This document shows, in pieces, positions 5,229 through 8,079 of a DNA stretch of 8,079 bases. Numbering within the stretch: the first letter of the stretch is position 1; every line of letters begins with the position of its first letter. Below the pieces are notes generated by a model, which made no database searches, was not told where the DNA came from, and saw nothing but the letters and a program-made list of their open reading frames with translations. The position numbers and the translations under genes are program-made. The stretch spans positions 1-8,079 of the forward strand of contig DDJS01000116.1 of the NCBI GenBank assembly GCA_002339165.1. Reading direction: 5' to 3'. The DNA is from Cellvibrionales bacterium UBA2618. Its GTDB lineage: Bacteria > Pseudomonadota > Gammaproteobacteria > Pseudomonadales > Porticoccaceae.

Positions 5229-7004
5229 TTAGTCTGCACCACGCATCATTTTTGTGATGATCGGTGAGATCAGCAACATGCCAAATGCAATGCCAATGGC
5301 AATCGTGCCTACCTGTGTATAGACCTCGATATAACCCGCCTTTGCCGCTGCAACATTGGTGATTTGTCCGCCGATGGTTTCGGCGCCGGTGGTTCGCGCG
5401 ATAACGCCAGCGAGAAAATTCGACAACCCAGAGTACAAAAACCAGGCGCCCATGGTCATCCCGACAATCCGCGCAGGAGCCAACTTGGTCACTACCGACA
5501 GCCCCACCGGTGAGACCATTAATTCACCCATGGTATGGATCCAGTAGACCAAAAAGATAAACATCACCGGCGTCAAACCGATCTCGCCTGAACCGCGCAT
5601 ACCGGCCACCAGCGCCAAAAAGCCAAGCCCCGCCATGGCCACACCAAGGGCAAATTTTACCGGCGTCGACGGGTTGAGCTTGCGTCTCGCCAACCACACC
5701 CAAAGCCACGCCATCAGCGGAGCAAATAGAAAGATAAAGCCCGCGTTCAGCGATTGAAATACTGGGCCGGGAACCGACAAGCCAAAAATTTCGCGATCTA
5801 CCAGCCGCGCGGTAAACAGATTTAGCGACGAACCGGCCTGTTCAAACAACGCCCAAAACGGTATTTGCGCCAGAATAAAGTAGATGGCAGCAAACATTCT
5901 TGAGCGCTCATCGCCCTCGAGTTGCAGCACTGCGTAACCGACCATGCCGATCAACATGATGATGCCGAGCGGCCCGAGAATGCCACCCACCAACTCTTCG
6001 TTGCGTACCAACACCATCGACAGCGCGATAATACCAATACCCACCAGATAACAGGCCCACTCTACATTGATCACACCCAAGACTTTCTCCTTGAGTTTTT
6101 CTCTACACGGTGGCTCTGCCTTGCCCTCGAGCCAGTCCTGACAGGACAAGAAGATCACCAAACCAACGAGCATGCCTATACCGGCTAGCCCAAAACCGTA
6201 CTTCCAGCCATACACGATGCCCAAGTAACCACAAAATATAGACGACAAAAAAGCACCCAAATTGATGCCCATATAAAAAATAGTGAACCCCGAATCTCTG
6301 CGCGCATCACCAAAGCCATACAGCGAACCGACAATGGTCGAAATATTGGCCTTTAAAAACCCCACCCCAGCGATCAACAACGCCAGCGAGAGATACAGCA
6401 TGTTGAGATAGAACTCCTCAGTCTCGACGCTGATGGTAAACTCACTCCGAGCGATCGACGGCGGGAGTCCAACCGCCTGTGGTTGGTCGATCAACATGTG
6501 GGTTTCGCTAAAATTGACCGCCGAAGTACCCCGATCGGTAACGATTTGCTGACGCGCATCACCGCCGCGACCATCTAGCACAATCTCGTATTGATTCGCC
6601 TGATAATCTAGCAGTTGCCTCGAACCACTGCCTTCAAAGGTCATGCCAAAGTGGCCCAACGTCAGTAATATCGCGCCAAAGGTCACCGCTTTACGCGGCC
6701 CGAGATAGCGATCAGCCAATGACCCGCCAACAATCGTCATCACGTACACCAGCGCAGTATAGGCACCGTAGAGTACGCTTGATCGTTCATCGGAAAACAA
6801 AAAGTGCTGGGTAAGATAAACCACCAGTAGTCCGCGCATCCCATAATAGGAAAAGCGTTCCCACATCTCGGTTAAAAATAGGATGAACAGTCCGCGGGGA
6901 TGACCCAAGATGGTTTTTCCTGGGTTGCCGGCCACGGCCGCTGTGCTTTGATGTGTGTTCTGAGGCGTATCCTGAGGCGTGGTGTTGTCTTTGTCTGATG
7001 TCAT
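5229..7004 (-). CDS. POT/PTR family proton-coupled di/tripeptide transporter
   Basis: A 591-residue inner-membrane carrier importing di- and tripeptides with protons. Residues 1-35 are a polar cytoplasmic tail rich in Thr, Gln and Asn. TM1 carries the POT signature EMWERFSYYG (46-55). GGSLADRYLG after TM2 is the cytoplasmic MFS-type loop. TM4 contains the conserved Lys (K218 in FLKANIS), TM5 the PTR2 signature FTIFYMGINLGAF (240-252), TM7 FWALFEQ (383-389) and TM10 MGELMVSPVGL (492-502, E494). Two extra helices between the halves (about 315-362) fit the 14-helix bacterial plan. Odd: about 70 hydrophilic residues (125-197) sit between TM3 and TM4, where lactococcal DtpT-type carriers have a short loop; topology puts them in the periplasm. 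The start ATG at 7004 has a weak AGG 8 nt upstream. It is followed after 34 bp by the M2 peptidase, which produces its likely substrates. The exact peptide preference cannot be read from sequence. Confidence 0.95.
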   Translation of the reverse strand: MTSDKDNTTPQDTPQNTHQSTAAVAGNPGKTILGHPRGLFILFLTEMWERFSYYGMRGLLVVYLTQHFLFSDERSSVLYGAYTALVYVMTIVGGSLADRYLGPRKAVTFGAILLTLGHFGMTFEGSGSRQLLDYQANQYEIVLDGRGGDARQQIVTDRGTSAVNFSETHMLIDQPQAVGLPPSIARSEFTISVETEEFYLNMLYLSLALLIAGVGFLKANISTIVGSLYGFGDARRDSGFTIFYMGINLGAFLSSIFCGYLGIVYGWKYGFGLAGIGMLVGLVIFLSCQDWLEGKAEPPCREKLKEKVLGVINVEWACYLVGIGIIALSMVLVRNEELVGGILGPLGIIMLIGMVGYAVLQLEGDERSRMFAAIYFILAQIPFWALFEQAGSSLNLFTARLVDREIFGLSVPGPVFQSLNAGFIFLFAPLMAWLWVWLARRKLNPSTPVKFALGVAMAGLGFLALVAGMRGSGEIGLTPVMFIFLVYWIHTMGELMVSPVGLSVVTKLAPARIVGMTMGAWFLYSGLSNFLAGVIARTTGAETIGGQITNVAAAKAGYIEVYTQVGTIAIGIAFGMLLISPIITKMMRGAD

Positions 7005-7279
7005 TGACGGAACCTGCGTAATTGGGGCCAGTGCCTATTACCAAAAATAGTGCGCTACCGACCCAGAACTTTAGGTGCCGCTCAAAGCGCTTGAGGTGAT
7101 CGATAGTGGCTGTAAATAATTTATCTAATTTTGCAATAGCATAGTTGAAAATCAGGCCTTGCACATAGTCAAACGCTAAAAATCCTTACATCTTGGTGTT
7201 CAAAGCCGGACCAGGTTGGTACGCAAAGCGCACAGCGCGGTTTTAGGCTTTGCTAGCGAGACTATTGGCTAAAATTTCA
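7005..7279 (-). promoter_or_regulatory. Leader/promoter region of the POT-M2 operon (275 bp)
   Basis: This gap separates the LysE stop from the POT start and should hold the operon promoter. The middle (about 7100-7145) is AT-rich on the minus strand (TTGCAAAATTAGATAAATTA), but no pair of -35/-10 boxes with good spacing stood out. A hairpin-forming repeat lies at the LysE end (7223-7253). Open frames crossing the gap give no convincing protein, and no riboswitch was recognised. Confidence 0.35.
7223..7253 (-). repeat. 7-bp inverted repeat after LysE
   Basis: GCAAAGC (7223-7229) and GCTTTGC (7247-7253) form a perfect 7-bp stem with a 17-nt loop, 27 bp after the LysE stop on the minus strand. 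No U-run follows, so an ordinary intrinsic terminator is unlikely. It could stabilise the LysE mRNA end or act as a weak, factor-assisted terminator. Confidence 0.35.
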
Positions 7280-7888
7280 TCACTCGACAAATAATAGGAC
7301 CAAACAGAGCAAAATGGTCGCGGCCATCGCCCGATTAAACCAAAGTAAGTTATTTGATGTCTTTAACAGACGGCCAATGGCGCGCCCTAGCAGCAACCAA
7401 CAGGCCGAACTGGCCAAGATAACCACCACGAATATGAGCGCGATTAGCAGCGCGCTCTGCAGCGCAGCATCGGCGTTGACAAACTGTGCGGTGATCGCCG
7501 TGCCCATGGCCCATCCCTTGGGATTGATCCACTGAAAACTCGCCGCTTGCAAAAATGAAAATGGCTTGGCCGCTGCGCCCTCGGTGCCGAGCCCTCGCGC
7601 TGTGGCAATCTTCCACGCTACGTAGACTAACAATCCAGCGGCCGCCCAGCGCAGTACCTCGCGCAAAACAGCGCTGCGCTGGAACACTTCGCCCAAAAAC
7701 AACCCGATCAGAAAAATCATCAGCGCGTAACCCAGCGCTATTCCCATGACGTGTGGAATCGAGCGGCGCAAACCAAAATTGGCGCCGGAAGCGGCCAGCA
7801 TTGCGTTGTTGGGTCCAGGGGTTATCGACGCCACCAACGCCAAACTCGAGAGCGTCGCCAACACATCCAGTGGCGGAAGCATCAGCAT
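7280..7888 (-). CDS. LysE/RhtB family amino-acid exporter
   Basis: A 202-residue inner-membrane protein of the LysE superfamily, whose members export amino acids such as lysine, arginine, homoserine or threonine. The family motif TPGPNN (24-29) ends TM1 and is followed by ASGANFGLRRSIPHVMGIALG. FQWINPKGW (118-126) is the second hallmark. The C-terminal FNR-AMA segment (184-190) leads into the last helix. About six hydrophobic segments are visible, near 7-23, 45-68, 79-95, 112-135, 146-168 and 187-201. Length is normal. Start: ATG at 7888 has no good ribosome binding site, and a second ATG at 7882 is equally possible and overlaps the stop of a 7-codon upstream frame. The frame is closed upstream by a TAG at 7918-7916, so no longer start exists. 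Its neighbours suggest disposal of surplus amino acids from peptide uptake, but substrate and link are inferred. Confidence 0.9.
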   Translation of the reverse strand: MLMLPPLDVLATLSSLALVASITPGPNNAMLAASGANFGLRRSIPHVMGIALGYALMIFLIGLFLGEVFQRSAVLREVLRWAAAGLLVYVAWKIATARGLGTEGAAAKPFSFLQAASFQWINPKGWAMGTAITAQFVNADAALQSALLIALIFVVVILASSACWLLLGRAIGRLLKTSNNLLWFNRAMAATILLCLVLLFVE

Positions 7889-7905
7889 TGCAATGTTTGT
7901 AGCAT
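7882..7905 (-). other. Possible 7-codon upstream ORF before LysE
   Basis: An ATG at 7905 has AGGA 8 nt upstream, a better site than that of LysE itself. It encodes MLQTLQC and stops with a TGA whose final A is the first base of the LysE ATG at 7882 (TGATG). This arrangement permits translational coupling. Such short frames occur by chance, so the call is weak. Confidence 0.25.
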
Positions 7906-8079
7906 TATTATCGTCCTAATTTTTTAAGTGAGGTTGCGAGTACCTCTAAGGTCAGTCGCCATTGAGCCCCTCGTTAGAGCCAACAAACTCTATCGACATT
8001 CGACGCAACGCTTAAGATCGTGAGATGACTAATGTTGCAGGTTTAGACGGCTATTGACCCAACCTGAGGCACCAATGCA
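7889..8079. promoter_or_regulatory. Upstream region of LysE with a small dyad
   Basis: These 191 bp hold no convincing gene. GAGGT (7930-7934) and ACCTC (7942-7946) form a dyad with a 7-nt centre about 45 bp upstream of LysE. CTCTAA (7944-7949) and TTAGAG (7974-7979) form a second, wider one that overlaps it. Either could be an operator or a leader hairpin. I could not assign -35/-10 boxes. Whether the next gene beyond the window is divergent is unknown. Confidence 0.3.

Noticed and set aside
6787..7164. A 125-codon minus-strand frame overlapping the POT start
   Set aside because: More than half overlaps the POT N-terminal coding region in another frame. The unique part lies in the promoter gap and has no recognisable domain or ribosome site.
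7005..7279. Riboswitch or attenuator before the POT operon
   Set aside because: Apart from one 7-bp stem near LysE, no nested stems, terminator or known aptamer core could be traced.

Overview
The window reads as a chromosomal segment of a Gram-negative bacterium, probably a marine-type gammaproteobacterium. This rests on two Sec/lipobox (outer-membrane-type) lipoprotein peptidases of the M13 and M2 families, moderate GC content, and the style of the POT and LysE transporters. The assignment is inference; nothing in the window fixes a genus. No tRNA, rRNA, CRISPR, insertion sequence or phage gene was seen, and there is no gene-free stretch longer than 300 bases.

Layout: positions 1-123 hold the 3' end of an unidentified plus-strand gene. 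Everything else is on the minus strand. In transcription order these are: a LysE-family amino-acid exporter (7888-7280); a 275-bp gap; a POT/PTR proton-coupled peptide transporter (7004-5229); 34 bp later, an angiotensin-converting-enzyme-like M2 peptidyl-dipeptidase lipoprotein (5194-3311); a clear intrinsic terminator (3271-3241); a small ABM-fold monooxygenase-like gene whose signal peptide lies in another frame (3114-2678); and an M13 (neprilysin/PepO-like) endopeptidase lipoprotein (2519-288).

Functional reading (inference from families and spacing): the two lipid-anchored metallopeptidases would cut peptides outside the inner membrane. M13 would act as an endo-oligopeptidase and M2 would release C-terminal dipeptides. 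The POT transporter, apparently in one transcription unit with M2, would bring the resulting di- and tripeptides into the cytoplasm by proton symport. LysE could vent excess amino acids. The whole looks like a compact peptide-scavenging neighbourhood.

Points most worth a second look: (a) a single missing base in the lipobox codons of the ABM gene separates a perfect lipoprotein signal from its body; (b) a canonical EF-hand-type calcium loop is inserted in the catalytic domain of the M13 peptidase; (c) a roughly 70-residue periplasmic insert lies between TM3 and TM4 of the POT transporter; (d) ribosome-binding sites argue for revised starts of the M2 and possibly the M13 gene. No wholly new system could be established.
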